From contig JAEUMT010000046.1 of the NCBI GenBank assembly GCA_016791365.1, positions 62,001 to 126,000 on the forward strand: a stretch of DNA of 64,000 nt. Direction: 5' to 3'. The notes beneath the pieces are model-generated. The model ran no database searches. It had not been told where the DNA came from and saw nothing but the letters and a program-made list of their open reading frames with translations. Each line of letters begins with the position of its first letter. Position 1 is the first letter of the stretch. This document shows, in pieces, positions 26,592-34,032 of this stretch. This DNA is from Hyphomonadaceae bacterium (GTDB lineage: Bacteria > Pseudomonadota > Alphaproteobacteria > Caulobacterales > Aquidulcibacteraceae). The position numbers were made by a program, and so were the translations under genes.

Positions 26592-27428
26592 ATGACCTAT
26601 AAGGACGTGCTCGCGCCCGTAATCGCTCTCGACGAGGATGAGCCGGCGCTCGCAGCCGCCGCGGAAATCGCGGCCAAATTCGAAGCCCACGCCACGGCCT
26701 TGATCATTGCCGTGCATCTGGCCTCGGAGTTCGAGCCCAAGCCCCGCGCGCTCTCCGAAGTCCTGGCTGACATCACCGCGGGGTCGCAGTCGCACGCGGC
26801 GTTGCTGGCGCAGGGTTTGCGCGCCTGGATCGCGCGCGCGCCTTATCCGTTTGAAACCCGTGAAGCCACGATCGAGGACGCGGTCCGCTACGACCATATC
26901 CTGGCGCACGCCCGCGTTTCGGACCTCGTCGTCCTGGCGCAATCCAGCGGCCATGACCGCGCCCGGCGCGCGCTTGCCGAGGACATTCTGTTGAGATCGG
27001 GCCGGCCGTTGCTGCTCGTCCCCGCCGGCAAGCCCAAAGCCCGCAAATGGTCACGCGTCGCCATCGGCTGGGATGCGAAGGCCACGGCCGTGCGTGCGAT
27101 CTCGGCCGCCATGCCGCTGCTCCGAAGCGCCGAGCACGTGAGCGTCGTGACGGTCGACGCCAAGCCAAGCGGCGCCGGCCACGCGCCGGCCCCCGGCCAC
27201 GATCTGGCGCTCCACTTGGCGCGCCACGGCGTCCACGTTGACGTCCGCAACGTGGCAAGCGGCGGCCACAGCGATTCCAAAGCCTTGCTGGAGGAAGCGG
27301 TCGCCGTGGATGCGGACGTGCTAGTGCTGGGCGCCTACGGCCACGCGCGCGCGCAGGAATTTGTCTTCGGCGGCGTCACGCGCGACCTGCTCGCGACCTC
27401 GCCGCTACCGCTGCTGATGATGCACTAA
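26592..27428 (+). CDS. UspA-family universal stress protein, two domains
   Basis: A 278-residue protein with two Usp folds in tandem. The first (about 1-140) starts TYKDVLAPVIALDEDEPALA; the second (about 150-278) starts WSRVAIGWDAKATAVRAISA. It ends in the ATP-binding pattern VLGAYGHARAQEFVFGGVTR, then DLLATSPLPLLMMH (G-x2-G-x9-G-T/S). The first domain is degenerate at this site. Such tandem Usp proteins respond to envelope or oxygen stress; the exact role is unknown. It is divergent from serC, and its promoter must lie in the same 180 bases as the serC leader. Confidence 0.88.
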   Translation: MTYKDVLAPVIALDEDEPALAAAAEIAAKFEAHATALIIAVHLASEFEPKPRALSEVLADITAGSQSHAALLAQGLRAWIARAPYPFETREATIEDAVRYDHILAHARVSDLVVLAQSSGHDRARRALAEDILLRSGRPLLLVPAGKPKARKWSRVAIGWDAKATAVRAISAAMPLLRSAEHVSVVTVDAKPSGAGHAPAPGHDLALHLARHGVHVDVRNVASGGHSDSKALLEEAVAVDADVLVLGAYGHARAQEFVFGGVTRDLLATSPLPLLMMH

Positions 27429-27434
27429 GCCGCG

Positions 27435-28442
27435 CTAGCCCTCGCCGGTCAGGATGATGCGCGGCGCCTGCGGAATATCGTCCGGGGGCGCCGGGTGGGA
27501 CGTTGGCGGCGGCAACGCCTCCGTGGGAGCGATCTGCTCCTCGAAAATCGCCGGCAGCTGCTTGACCGCGCGCGCGCGGCGTTTCTTGCGCTTGGGCGCT
27601 TCGGGGTGTTCGTCGACACGATTGTGAACCCGCGCCAGCGCCGGATCGAGTTCGCCGCGCAAATACACCGAAACCTGCCCCAGCAGACGCACGCTTGAGA
27701 GTGTCTGGATCGCGCGCATATAGCCGCCGCGCTTCGACGCCTGAAATCCGACCACGCTTTCAAGATCGAAGCGATCGCACCAATACGGCGCGAGATCGGC
27801 AAACGACGAACCCGTCACCGGATCCTCGTCAATGCCAACACCGGGACAAAAGAAGCGCGACACAAAATCGTAAGGCTGCCCCTCGTCTGCCGGGGCCGTA
27901 ACGCCGATCATACCTTGGCGCGGTCCGCGCACCGCCAAATTCAGCGCCGGAAAGTCCGGCTTCAAGCCGCGCAGCGTCGCTTCGTCCTCAACGACGACAT
28001 TGGCGTATTCGCCGATAAACGCATCGACGATCTCCACGCCGCCCAAGGCCGCGCTGATACTGTCGTCCGGCGTCCACGGCGTCCGCTGACGGCGCGGCAG
28101 ATCGAGCGTGTAGCCCTCCGGCGTGCCGCGCACGACCAAAGCGCCAGCGTGTGTGTCGAACACAACGACCTCAAGTCCTTCGCCGATCTCGCTCAGCAGC
28201 ATCGCGCCGGCGGCCAACGTCGCGTGTCCGCAAAGCGGCACTTCCGTCGCCGGCGTAAACCAGCGCAGCTGGAAATTGCCCTTCAGCCCCGTCGGCACCA
28301 CGAACGCCGTTTCCGAAAGCCGGTTCTCTGTCGCGATGGCCTGCAACACGCCGTCAGGCAGCCAGCGTTCAAGCGGCACCACCGCGGCCGGGTTGCCGGT
28401 GAAGACGCGGTCCGTGAAGGCGTGCACGATCCAGATTTTCAT
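27435..28442 (-). CDS. PhzF-family isomerase-like protein
   Basis: A 335-residue protein. The diaminopimelate-epimerase-like PhzF fold is shown by VHAFTDRVFTGNPAAVVPLE, then Glu44 in ENRLSETAFV (the catalytic Glu of PhzF). LRWFTPATEVPLCGHATLAA and FFCPGVGIDEDPVTGSS are also present. The substrate is unknown; most PhzF homologues outside phenazine clusters are uncharacterised. The C-terminal 55 residues extend beyond the fold: a basic patch (PKRKKRRARAVK) and a Pro-rich tail (PPPTSHPAPPDDIPQ), perhaps an RNA- or protein-binding tag. It converges with the UspA gene with 6 bases between stops. Confidence 0.86.
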   Translation of the reverse strand: MKIWIVHAFTDRVFTGNPAAVVPLERWLPDGVLQAIATENRLSETAFVVPTGLKGNFQLRWFTPATEVPLCGHATLAAGAMLLSEIGEGLEVVVFDTHAGALVVRGTPEGYTLDLPRRQRTPWTPDDSISAALGGVEIVDAFIGEYANVVVEDEATLRGLKPDFPALNLAVRGPRQGMIGVTAPADEGQPYDFVSRFFCPGVGIDEDPVTGSSFADLAPYWCDRFDLESVVGFQASKRGGYMRAIQTLSSVRLLGQVSVYLRGELDPALARVHNRVDEHPEAPKRKKRRARAVKQLPAIFEEQIAPTEALPPPTSHPAPPDDIPQAPRIILTGEG

Positions 28443-28510
28443 CGTGTCAGATATGAACGCTCGCCGCTAACCATGCCAGCGGCCTACGCGCGCCGGGCGG
28501 CGTCGCTCGT

Positions 28511-28567
28511 AAACCTTCCCCTCTACGGGGAAGGTGGCGCGCGGCGCGCGACGGATGGGGTGTCAGC
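28511..28567. repeat. intergenic repeat, CTTCCCC...GGGGAAGG family
   Basis: CCTTCCCCTCTACGGGGAAGG hairpin followed by TGGCGCGCGGCGCGCGACGG and ATGGGGTGTCAGC. It shares layout with the elements at 44671-44798 and 60701-60753. Confidence 0.65.
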
Positions 28568-28594
28568 TCTGCGGTTTCGAAACAGCACCGCCGC

Positions 28595-28636
28595 TACCCC
28601 CACCCCCAACCCCGCCCCGCAAGGGGGCGGGGAGTC
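28595..28636. repeat. 42-bp repeat, GACTCCCCGCCCC family
   Basis: On the minus strand it is GACTCCCCGCCCC, CTTGC, GGGGCGGGG, then a G-rich tail ending GGGTA. It lies just downstream of thiD. A copy differing at one base lies inside ileS (49326-49367), and a shorter one follows gpx (52396-52426). Confidence 0.85.
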
Positions 28637-28638
28637 GA

Positions 28639-29457
28639 TTAGGATTTGCACGGCCAGTTGTGGCCGAGCGGCTGGTGCCCCTGCCCAAACCCCGGCGCAT
28701 TGCGGATTGCCTCCATAAGGTAAGCGCGCGCCTTCTCGACCGACGCCTCAAGCTCCTCGCCCCGCGAATTATAAGCGGCGATCGCCGACGCCAGCGTGCA
28801 GCCCGTGCCGTGCGTGGCCTTGGTTTCGATGCGCGGACTTTCAAAGACACGATAGCCGCTCTGCGTCAGCAGCACGTCGCGCACCGTCGCGCCATGAATG
28901 TGTCCGCCCTTCACCAGCGCCGACCAGGCGCCCAGCCGGTTGACCAGAATATCAGCCGCTTCCATCTGGCCATCGAGATCGTGCACGTCGACTCCGGTAA
29001 GCGCCGCCGCTTCCGGCGCATTCGGCGTCACCATCGCCGCCACCGGCATGAGCTCATTTGCGATGATCTCGATCGCATCCGCCTCAAGCAGCGACGCGCC
29101 GCCCTTCGCGATCATCACCGGGTCGAGAATGACGGGCGCTCCATCGCCAACGGCGTACCAGGCCTCCAGCACCGCGCGCACATGATCAGCCGACCCCATC
29201 ATGCCGATCTTCCAGGTATCGGCGCCGAGATCACTCATCACCGCCTCGATTTGCGCGCGCACCGTCTCCGGCGGCACCGCATGCACGCCGGTCACGCCAA
29301 GCGTGTTTTGCACCGTGATCGCCGTCACCGCCGTCATCGCGTAGCCGCCAAGCGCCGAAACCGTCTTGATGTCAGCTTGAATGCCAGCGCCGCCGCCGGA
29401 ATCCGAACCGGCGACAATCAGAACGCGCGCTTTGGGTTTGTAGGTTTCCTGTGCCAT
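28639..29457 (-). CDS. thiD: hydroxymethylpyrimidine / phosphomethylpyrimidine kinase
   Basis: A 272-residue ribokinase-fold kinase that phosphorylates HMP and HMP-P in thiamine synthesis. VLIVAGSDSGGGAGIQADIK is the substrate loop, MTAVTAITVQNTLGVTGVH follows, VILDPVMIAKGG carries conserved residues, and THGTGCTLASAIAAY holds the anion hole and catalytic Asp-equivalent region. Length is typical. The start codon used here (29457) shares the tetranucleotide CATG with the start of the divergent kptA gene, leaving no room for a leader. The alternative starts further upstream (29469, 29529) lie inside kptA. Confidence 0.93.
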   Translation of the reverse strand: MAQETYKPKARVLIVAGSDSGGGAGIQADIKTVSALGGYAMTAVTAITVQNTLGVTGVHAVPPETVRAQIEAVMSDLGADTWKIGMMGSADHVRAVLEAWYAVGDGAPVILDPVMIAKGGASLLEADAIEIIANELMPVAAMVTPNAPEAAALTGVDVHDLDGQMEAADILVNRLGAWSALVKGGHIHGATVRDVLLTQSGYRVFESPRIETKATHGTGCTLASAIAAYNSRGEELEASVEKARAYLMEAIRNAPGFGQGHQPLGHNWPCKS

Positions 29458-30010
29458 GAGCGATGACATGGCCGACCATGCCCGCATTTCCAAGACACTT
29501 TCGTATTGGTTGCGCCATCGCCCGGACAAGGCCGCGCTCTCGCTCGACGCTCAAGGCTGGGCCGGCGTCGATGCGGTGCTGGAGGCGCTACGCGTACGGG
29601 GCGTCTGCCACGATTTTGAAACGCTCCTCGCCGTCGTCGAACAAAACGACAAGCAGCGTTTCGAATTCACGCCAGATCTCGCGCAAATCCGCGCCAGGCA
29701 GGGCCATTCAATCGCCGTTGAACTCGCGCTCCCGCCCACGCCGCCGCCAAAGGCGCTCTACCACGGCACTGTCGAGCGCTTCCTGGAAGCAATCATGGCG
29801 CAAGGCCTCAGCAGGATGCGCCGCCATCACGTTCATTTCTCGGCCGATGCCGAAACCGCTCATCGCGTCGGCGCGCGGCGCGGACGGGCCATCATTCTGA
29901 TCGTGGACGCCGCCGCCATGCAGGCCGACGGGCACATTTTCCATGTGACTGAAAATGGCGTTTGGCTCACCGCCAGCGTTCCAGCGCGATACCTAAAGCG
30001 CCTCGCCTAG
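29456..30010 (+). CDS. kptA: RNA 2'-phosphotransferase
   Basis: A 184-residue KptA/Tpt1 enzyme, which transfers an internal or splice-junction 2'-phosphate from RNA to NAD. Family motifs are visible: ISKTLSYWLRHRPDKAAL (first Arg-His-x-Pro), IRARQGHSIAVEL, KALYHGTVERFLEAI, RRHHVHFSADAETAH and DGHIFHVTENGVWLT. Bacteria without tRNA splicing often keep KptA for RNA repair or 5'-ADP-ribose capping; its substrate here is unknown. An alternative start, ATG at 29468 (MADHARISK), would separate it from the thiD start. Confidence 0.92.
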   Translation: MSDDMADHARISKTLSYWLRHRPDKAALSLDAQGWAGVDAVLEALRVRGVCHDFETLLAVVEQNDKQRFEFTPDLAQIRARQGHSIAVELALPPTPPPKALYHGTVERFLEAIMAQGLSRMRRHHVHFSADAETAHRVGARRGRAIILIVDAAAMQADGHIFHVTENGVWLTASVPARYLKRLA

Positions 30011-30013
30011 CCG

Positions 30014-30310
30014 CTATTGCGGATTGCGCTCGTGCAGGAACGTCACCTGCTCGTAACGCCGCGCCAGATAGATCGCCGCATCAATGCGCAGCTGTCCCTC
30101 CGCATCGTTCGCCGCCGGACCTTCGGTCATGAACGTGACCCAGCCCATCTCATCAAGATACGCGCGCGCGATCACTCTCATGCCGTCGCGCTCGAACACG
30201 TAATCCAGGAAATTATAGAACGCCGCCGGATCGACATCGCGGTCATCGTCGATGCGGTGAACGATGGATACCGGCTCGATCGGATCTGACTTGGATTCAG
30301 GCGCGTCCAT
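30014..30310 (-). CDS. hypothetical protein
   Basis: A 98-residue acidic protein of unrecognised family, with no signal peptide or membrane span. The middle (DPAAFYNFLDYVFERDGMRV, then IARAYLDEMGWVTFM) looks like a compact alpha/beta fold, and the end (IDAAIYLARRYEQVTFL) is helical. It lies 14 bases downstream of folP on the same strand and so is probably co-transcribed. The stop is 3 bases from the convergent kptA stop. The plus-strand frame over the same region is a shadow. Confidence 0.6.
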   Translation of the reverse strand: MDAPESKSDPIEPVSIVHRIDDDRDVDPAAFYNFLDYVFERDGMRVIARAYLDEMGWVTFMTEGPAANDAEGQLRIDAAIYLARRYEQVTFLHERNPQ

Positions 30311-30324
30311 CCCGCTAATTTAGG

Positions 30325-31149
30325 TTAGCGGAGCGTCGCCCGCCAGACCTTCAGCGCCTGTACGGTTTCAGCCACATCGTGAACCCGCACCATCGCCGCG
30401 CCATTCTGCGCCGCCAGCAGCGCCGCCGCGATCGACCCGCCGAGCCGGTCCTTGCCCGCATCCTTCGCGCGCTCGTCGATCGCTGCGATGAAGCGCTTGC
30501 GCGAGGCGCCGAACACCACCGGCTTTCCTGTCTCTTCGGCAATGCGCCCGACATTGTTCAGCAGCGCCAGATTGTGGTCGAGCGTCTTGCCAAAGCCGAT
30601 GCCCGGATCGACCCAGATATCCAACACGCCCTTGGCCTCAACCGCGGCCACACGCGCCTTCAAGAGCGCAATCACCTCCGCGACCACATCATCGTAGCGC
30701 GGATCGTTCTGCATCGTCCGCGGCTCGCCCTTCATATGCATGAGGATAACCGGACGCTGCAGCGAGACCGCGGTCTCGAGCGCACCAGCGGATTGCAGCG
30801 CGGCGACGTCGTTCCACATCGACGCGCCGGCCGAGAGCGCCGCGCGCGCCACGCCCGGCTTCATCGTGTCCACCGAAATCGGCGCCCTGGTCGCCGCGCG
30901 CAGCGCCGCGATGACCGGCACGATGCGGGCTATCTCCTCGCCCTCTTCCACCGGCGCCGCGCCCGGACGTGTCGATTCACCGCCAATGTCGATAATGTCG
31001 GCGCCGGCATCCAGCATGGCCAATGCATGTTGCGCCGCCGAGCGCTCATAAACGCCGCCATCCGAGAAGGAGTCAGGGGTCACGTTCAAGACGCCCATGA
31101 CGTACGGGCCCCCCGCGATTTTCGCCGGCGGCATAACAAAACTGTTCAT
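30325..31149 (-). CDS. folP: dihydropteroate synthase
   Basis: A 274-residue TIM-barrel enzyme joining 4-aminobenzoate to dihydropterin pyrophosphate in folate synthesis, the target of sulfonamides. Both signatures are seen: VMGVLNVTPDSFSDGG and DIIDIGGESTRPGA. ISVDTMKPGVARAAL, ILMHMKGEPRTMQ, WVDPGIGFGKT and FGASRKRFIAA are also intact. The start at 31149 gives the expected N-terminus; upstream codons to 31215 are not conserved-looking. Confidence 0.96.
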   Translation of the reverse strand: MNSFVMPPAKIAGGPYVMGVLNVTPDSFSDGGVYERSAAQHALAMLDAGADIIDIGGESTRPGAAPVEEGEEIARIVPVIAALRAATRAPISVDTMKPGVARAALSAGASMWNDVAALQSAGALETAVSLQRPVILMHMKGEPRTMQNDPRYDDVVAEVIALLKARVAAVEAKGVLDIWVDPGIGFGKTLDHNLALLNNVGRIAEETGKPVVFGASRKRFIAAIDERAKDAGKDRLGGSIAAALLAAQNGAAMVRVHDVAETVQALKVWRATLR

Positions 31150-31309
31150 GGTCGGCGCGGATGACAAAGCGGGCTCTCCGACACAAGCTTGACGCGCAGT
31201 TGGCGGCGCGCCCACTTGTCGCGCTCACGAAGGCGCGAGACGCAAGATCAATCGGTTGGCCGATCTCCCGCAACATGAAATGTCGAGAATGCAGGGCGGC
31301 TACGCAGAA

Positions 31310-31783
31310 ATGGACAACTGGCGGCTGAAATACGAGCGATTGATCACGCCGGTGTTCCGCACCTACTGGCGTTTCAGCCGCTCGGCGACACTCGGCGTGC
31401 GCGGCGTCGCCACCAACGAAGCGGGCCACGTGATGCTGGTGAAGCACACGTACCTGCGCGGCTGGCACCTTCCCGGCGGCGGCGTCGAGCGCGGCGAAAC
31501 CGCGCCCTATGCGATCTCACGCGAGATGGAGGAAGAAGCCGGCGTTCAGCCGATCGATACGCCCACCATCTTTGCGCTCTATTCCAACCACTCGAACTTC
31601 GCCGGCGATCATATCGCCCTCTTCCGCGTCGGCGCCTGGAAACCCTGCCAATGGCGCGCGGGCCAGGAAATCGCCGCGCGCGGCTTCTTCGATCCCGCCA
31701 ATCCGCCCGAAGGGACAACCCCGGCAACGCTCCGGCGCCTCGCCGAGGTGTTCAAAGGCGCGCCGGTAAGCGCCACCTGGTAG
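31310..31783 (+). CDS. Nudix hydrolase
   Basis: A 157-residue protein with a complete Nudix box, GGGVERGETAPYAISREMEE then EAGV (G-x5-E-x7-R-E-U-x-E-E-x-G-U), preceded by TLGVRGVATNEAGHVMLVKH and RGWHLPGG. It would hydrolyse a nucleoside diphosphate linked to another moiety; the substrate is unknown. Other in-frame starts exist at 31256 (TTG), 31280 and 31289. 31310 is chosen because the family domain begins soon after and GGGCGG lies upstream, but this is uncertain. Divergent from folP. Confidence 0.85.
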   Translation: MDNWRLKYERLITPVFRTYWRFSRSATLGVRGVATNEAGHVMLVKHTYLRGWHLPGGGVERGETAPYAISREMEEEAGVQPIDTPTIFALYSNHSNFAGDHIALFRVGAWKPCQWRAGQEIAARGFFDPANPPEGTTPATLRRLAEVFKGAPVSATW

Positions 31784-31849
31784 CGCGCTTGCCGGGCCAT
31801 ACCCCGGCGCCTATGTTGCCGCCGCACTGAAATAGGGGCGTTTTTCGCT

Positions 31850-32515
31850 ATGATGAAATGTGATGCGGCATGGCTCGGCGCGACACTTGCGCGTCTCGAT
31901 CCGCAGGACATTTCGCCTGCGCTGAACCTCGGCTCTTCCACCAAAGCGTACCGCGAGAAAGAGCAACCTTACGTCAACGAACTCGTCTTCGGCCCGCTCG
32001 AGGCGCGCGGCGTGAAGGTCATCCACTCTGATCTGAAAGCCGCCGAAGGCGTCGATATCGCCGGCGACATTTTCAACGACGACGACCTTGCTAAAATTCT
32101 CGCCACCAAGCCCAAGTCCGTCATTTGCACGCACATGTACGAGCACGTCGTCGACCGCGACGAACTCACCCGCCGCATCCTGAAGATGATCCCCGAAGGC
32201 GGTATGTTCTTCATCACCGTGCCGTCGAGCTATCACCAGCACAACGATCCCATCGACACGATGTTTCGCCCCTCGCCCGACGAACTCGCGGCGATGTTCG
32301 ATGGTCAACAGATCGTCGATAAGCAGGAACTGATCGGCGAGACCTATTGGGTCCACATCAAGAAGCGCCCGGTCACGCTCTTCTTCCGCCACTTCCTGCG
32401 CTTCTGGTTTCCGTTCTTCGGCTGGCGCCAGTGGAAGCGCTCGATGCGCAAGCTCTATTGGCTCTTCAATCACTACAAAGTCGCGGCCATCGCCGGCCGC
32501 AAGGTGACCGCCTGA
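31850..32515 (+). CDS. SAM-dependent methyltransferase-like protein
   Basis: A 221-residue protein. [13 protein letters not shown] resembles the methyltransferase motif I strand and Gly loop, [20 protein letters not shown] the motif II acidic strand, and [20 protein letters not shown] the motif IV/post-IV region. [15 protein letters not shown] is like the class I motif VI strand. The C-terminus is strongly aromatic and basic ([20 protein letters not shown], then [10 protein letters not shown]), suggesting membrane or lipid contact. The loop lacks a full GxGxG, so catalytic activity is a guess. The stop overlaps the start of the glyoxalase gene by one base (TGATG), so the two are translationally coupled. 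Confidence 0.65.
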   Translation: MMKCDAAWLGATLARLDPQDISPALNLGSSTKAYREKEQPYVNELVFGPLEARGVKVIHSDLKAAEGVDIAGDIFNDDDLAKILATKPKSVICTHMYEHVVDRDELTRRILKMIPEGGMFFITVPSSYHQHNDPIDTMFRPSPDELAAMFDGQQIVDKQELIGETYWVHIKKRPVTLFFRHFLRFWFPFFGWRQWKRSMRKLYWLFNHYKVAAIAGRKVTA

Positions 32516-32955
32516 TGCGCTATCTTCACACCATGATCCGCGTCGGCGACCTTGAAGCCGCCACCGATTTCTTCTGCGACAAGCTCGGCCTGGTTGAGAT
32601 GAATCGCTTCGACAATGAAGGCGGGCGCTTCACGCTCGTCTTTCTCGCGGCGCCCGAAGACGTCGAACTGGCGCGTGAGCGCAAAGCGCCAATGGTCGAA
32701 CTCACCTACAATTGGGACGAACACGACTATGCCGGCGGCCGCAATTTCGGCCACCTCGCCTATCGCGTGAAGGATATCTACGCGCTCTGCCAGAAGCTCA
32801 TGGACAACGGCGTCACCATCAACCGCCCGCCGCGCGACGGTCACATGGCGTTCGTGCGTTCGCCGGACGGCATTTCGATCGAACTGCTGCAAGAAGGCCC
32901 GGCGCTCGCGCCGCAAGAGCCGTGGGCCTCGATGCAAAACACCGGCGCCTGGTAA
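32515..32955 (+). CDS. gloA: lactoylglutathione lyase (glyoxalase I)
   Basis: A 146-residue VOC-fold protein. [28 protein letters not shown] and the His/Glu metal-site context [20 protein letters not shown] are typical of glyoxalase I, with Glu in SIELLQ closing the site. It detoxifies methylglyoxal with glutathione. Coupled to the upstream methyltransferase-like gene by a TGATG overlap. Confidence 0.9.
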   Translation: MRYLHTMIRVGDLEAATDFFCDKLGLVEMNRFDNEGGRFTLVFLAAPEDVELARERKAPMVELTYNWDEHDYAGGRNFGHLAYRVKDIYALCQKLMDNGVTINRPPRDGHMAFVRSPDGISIELLQEGPALAPQEPWASMQNTGAW

Positions 32956-32990
32956 GAAAAGGGCCGCGCTCCTTTCGAAGCGCGGCCCCC
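32954..32990 (-). terminator. terminator for the minus-strand gene at 33.0-33.9 kb
   Basis: GGGCCGCGC / GCGCGGCCC, a 9-bp stem (32961-32988). On the minus strand it is followed by TTTTCTT. There is no U-run on the plus strand, so it serves mainly the duplicated secreted-protein gene. Confidence 0.8.
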
Positions 32991-33010
32991 AACTCTGCTC
33001 TTGGCAAGTC

Positions 33011-33928
33011 TTATTGCGAGGAAATTTCCGAGACGTTGAGCACGGACGGCTGCGTCGGGCCCTCGGCATAGGTGCCGACCCAAACGTCGTACTGGCCGGA
33101 CACCGGGGTCGCGAACGAGACCGACGGATTCAGCGGGCCATTGCCGCTGTCGTCATCACACACCCAATTGCCTTCCGCGTCATTGATCACAAGCGTCGTA
33201 TCGGCCTCCGAGGTGACCGAAAACACCAGCGGCAAGCCGTTCGAGCCCGCCGTCCAGTTCACACGATAATCCGGCGCGCGCGCGACCCAGCCCGTGCAAT
33301 TTTCACCAACGGCCGAAGCATGAATGGTCCCGCCCGCCAGAATGTCGCTCGTGTGCGGGTCAGGCGTGAAGCCGGCGGCGAGATCGGCGACGCCATAGGC
33401 GGGCTCAAGCGAGTAGTCCGGCATGTCGCCCGAAGCGGTGTCGTCGCTGGACGTGGCGATTTCGGAAATGTGCAGCACGGCCGGTGAAAGCTCATCTTGC
33501 GCGCCGAAGCGACCAACCCAGATCTGATAGCGGCCGCGCGCCGGCTCGTTCACGGTGACCAGCGGGTTCAACGAACCGCCGCTGTCGTCGTCGCAAATCC
33601 ATTGCCCGCTCGGCGTGCGAACCACCAAGGTGGAATCCACATCCGATGTCGCGCCGATATAAAGCGGGCGCCCATCCGGGCGGTAGCGCAGCGAGAACTG
33701 CGGGCGCGCGGTGACGTAGCCGGCGTTGCAATCATCGCTCGCGCGTGTCGATTCAATCGTACCGCCGGCGCTCACCGTCACTTGATGCGGATCGGGCGTG
33801 AAGCCCGCGCTCAATCGCACCTGCCCGAACGATCCCGCCGCGCCGGTGTTGAGATTTTGCGCGTAGGCCGGCGCGGCCATGAGCGTTACGGCCGCCGCGG
33901 CGGCCATGATGCGTCCGAGTGATGACAT
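33011..33928 (-). CDS. secreted protein of two tandem beta-sandwich repeats
   Basis: A 305-residue exported protein (signal peptide ending APAYAQ) built from two similar domains of about 125 residues. Each starts with GFTPDPH, then AGGTI, then a Cys, then TLV, then W-x-CDDDSG, LNP-x-V, G-x-Y-x-x-WVG, and ends VLxxSEI. The repeated CDDDSG plus a lone upstream Cys suggests one disulfide and one Ca-binding loop per domain. The pattern recalls bacterial pre-peptidase C-terminal (PPC)-like sandwiches. Single gene with its own terminator. Function unknown; a surface-binding role is plausible. Confidence 0.75.
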   Translation of the reverse strand: MSSLGRIMAAAAAVTLMAAPAYAQNLNTGAAGSFGQVRLSAGFTPDPHQVTVSAGGTIESTRASDDCNAGYVTARPQFSLRYRPDGRPLYIGATSDVDSTLVVRTPSGQWICDDDSGGSLNPLVTVNEPARGRYQIWVGRFGAQDELSPAVLHISEIATSSDDTASGDMPDYSLEPAYGVADLAAGFTPDPHTSDILAGGTIHASAVGENCTGWVARAPDYRVNWTAGSNGLPLVFSVTSEADTTLVINDAEGNWVCDDDSGNGPLNPSVSFATPVSGQYDVWVGTYAEGPTQPSVLNVSEISSQ

Positions 33929-34032
33929 TTAATTCCCCGTTTCGAGTTCTCTCGCGACGCGCACTCTTCTCCCGCGCGCAGATGAAGGCAAGCGCGGAGC
34001 GAAAGAAAACAAGGCATTTTCAAGGTATTTTG

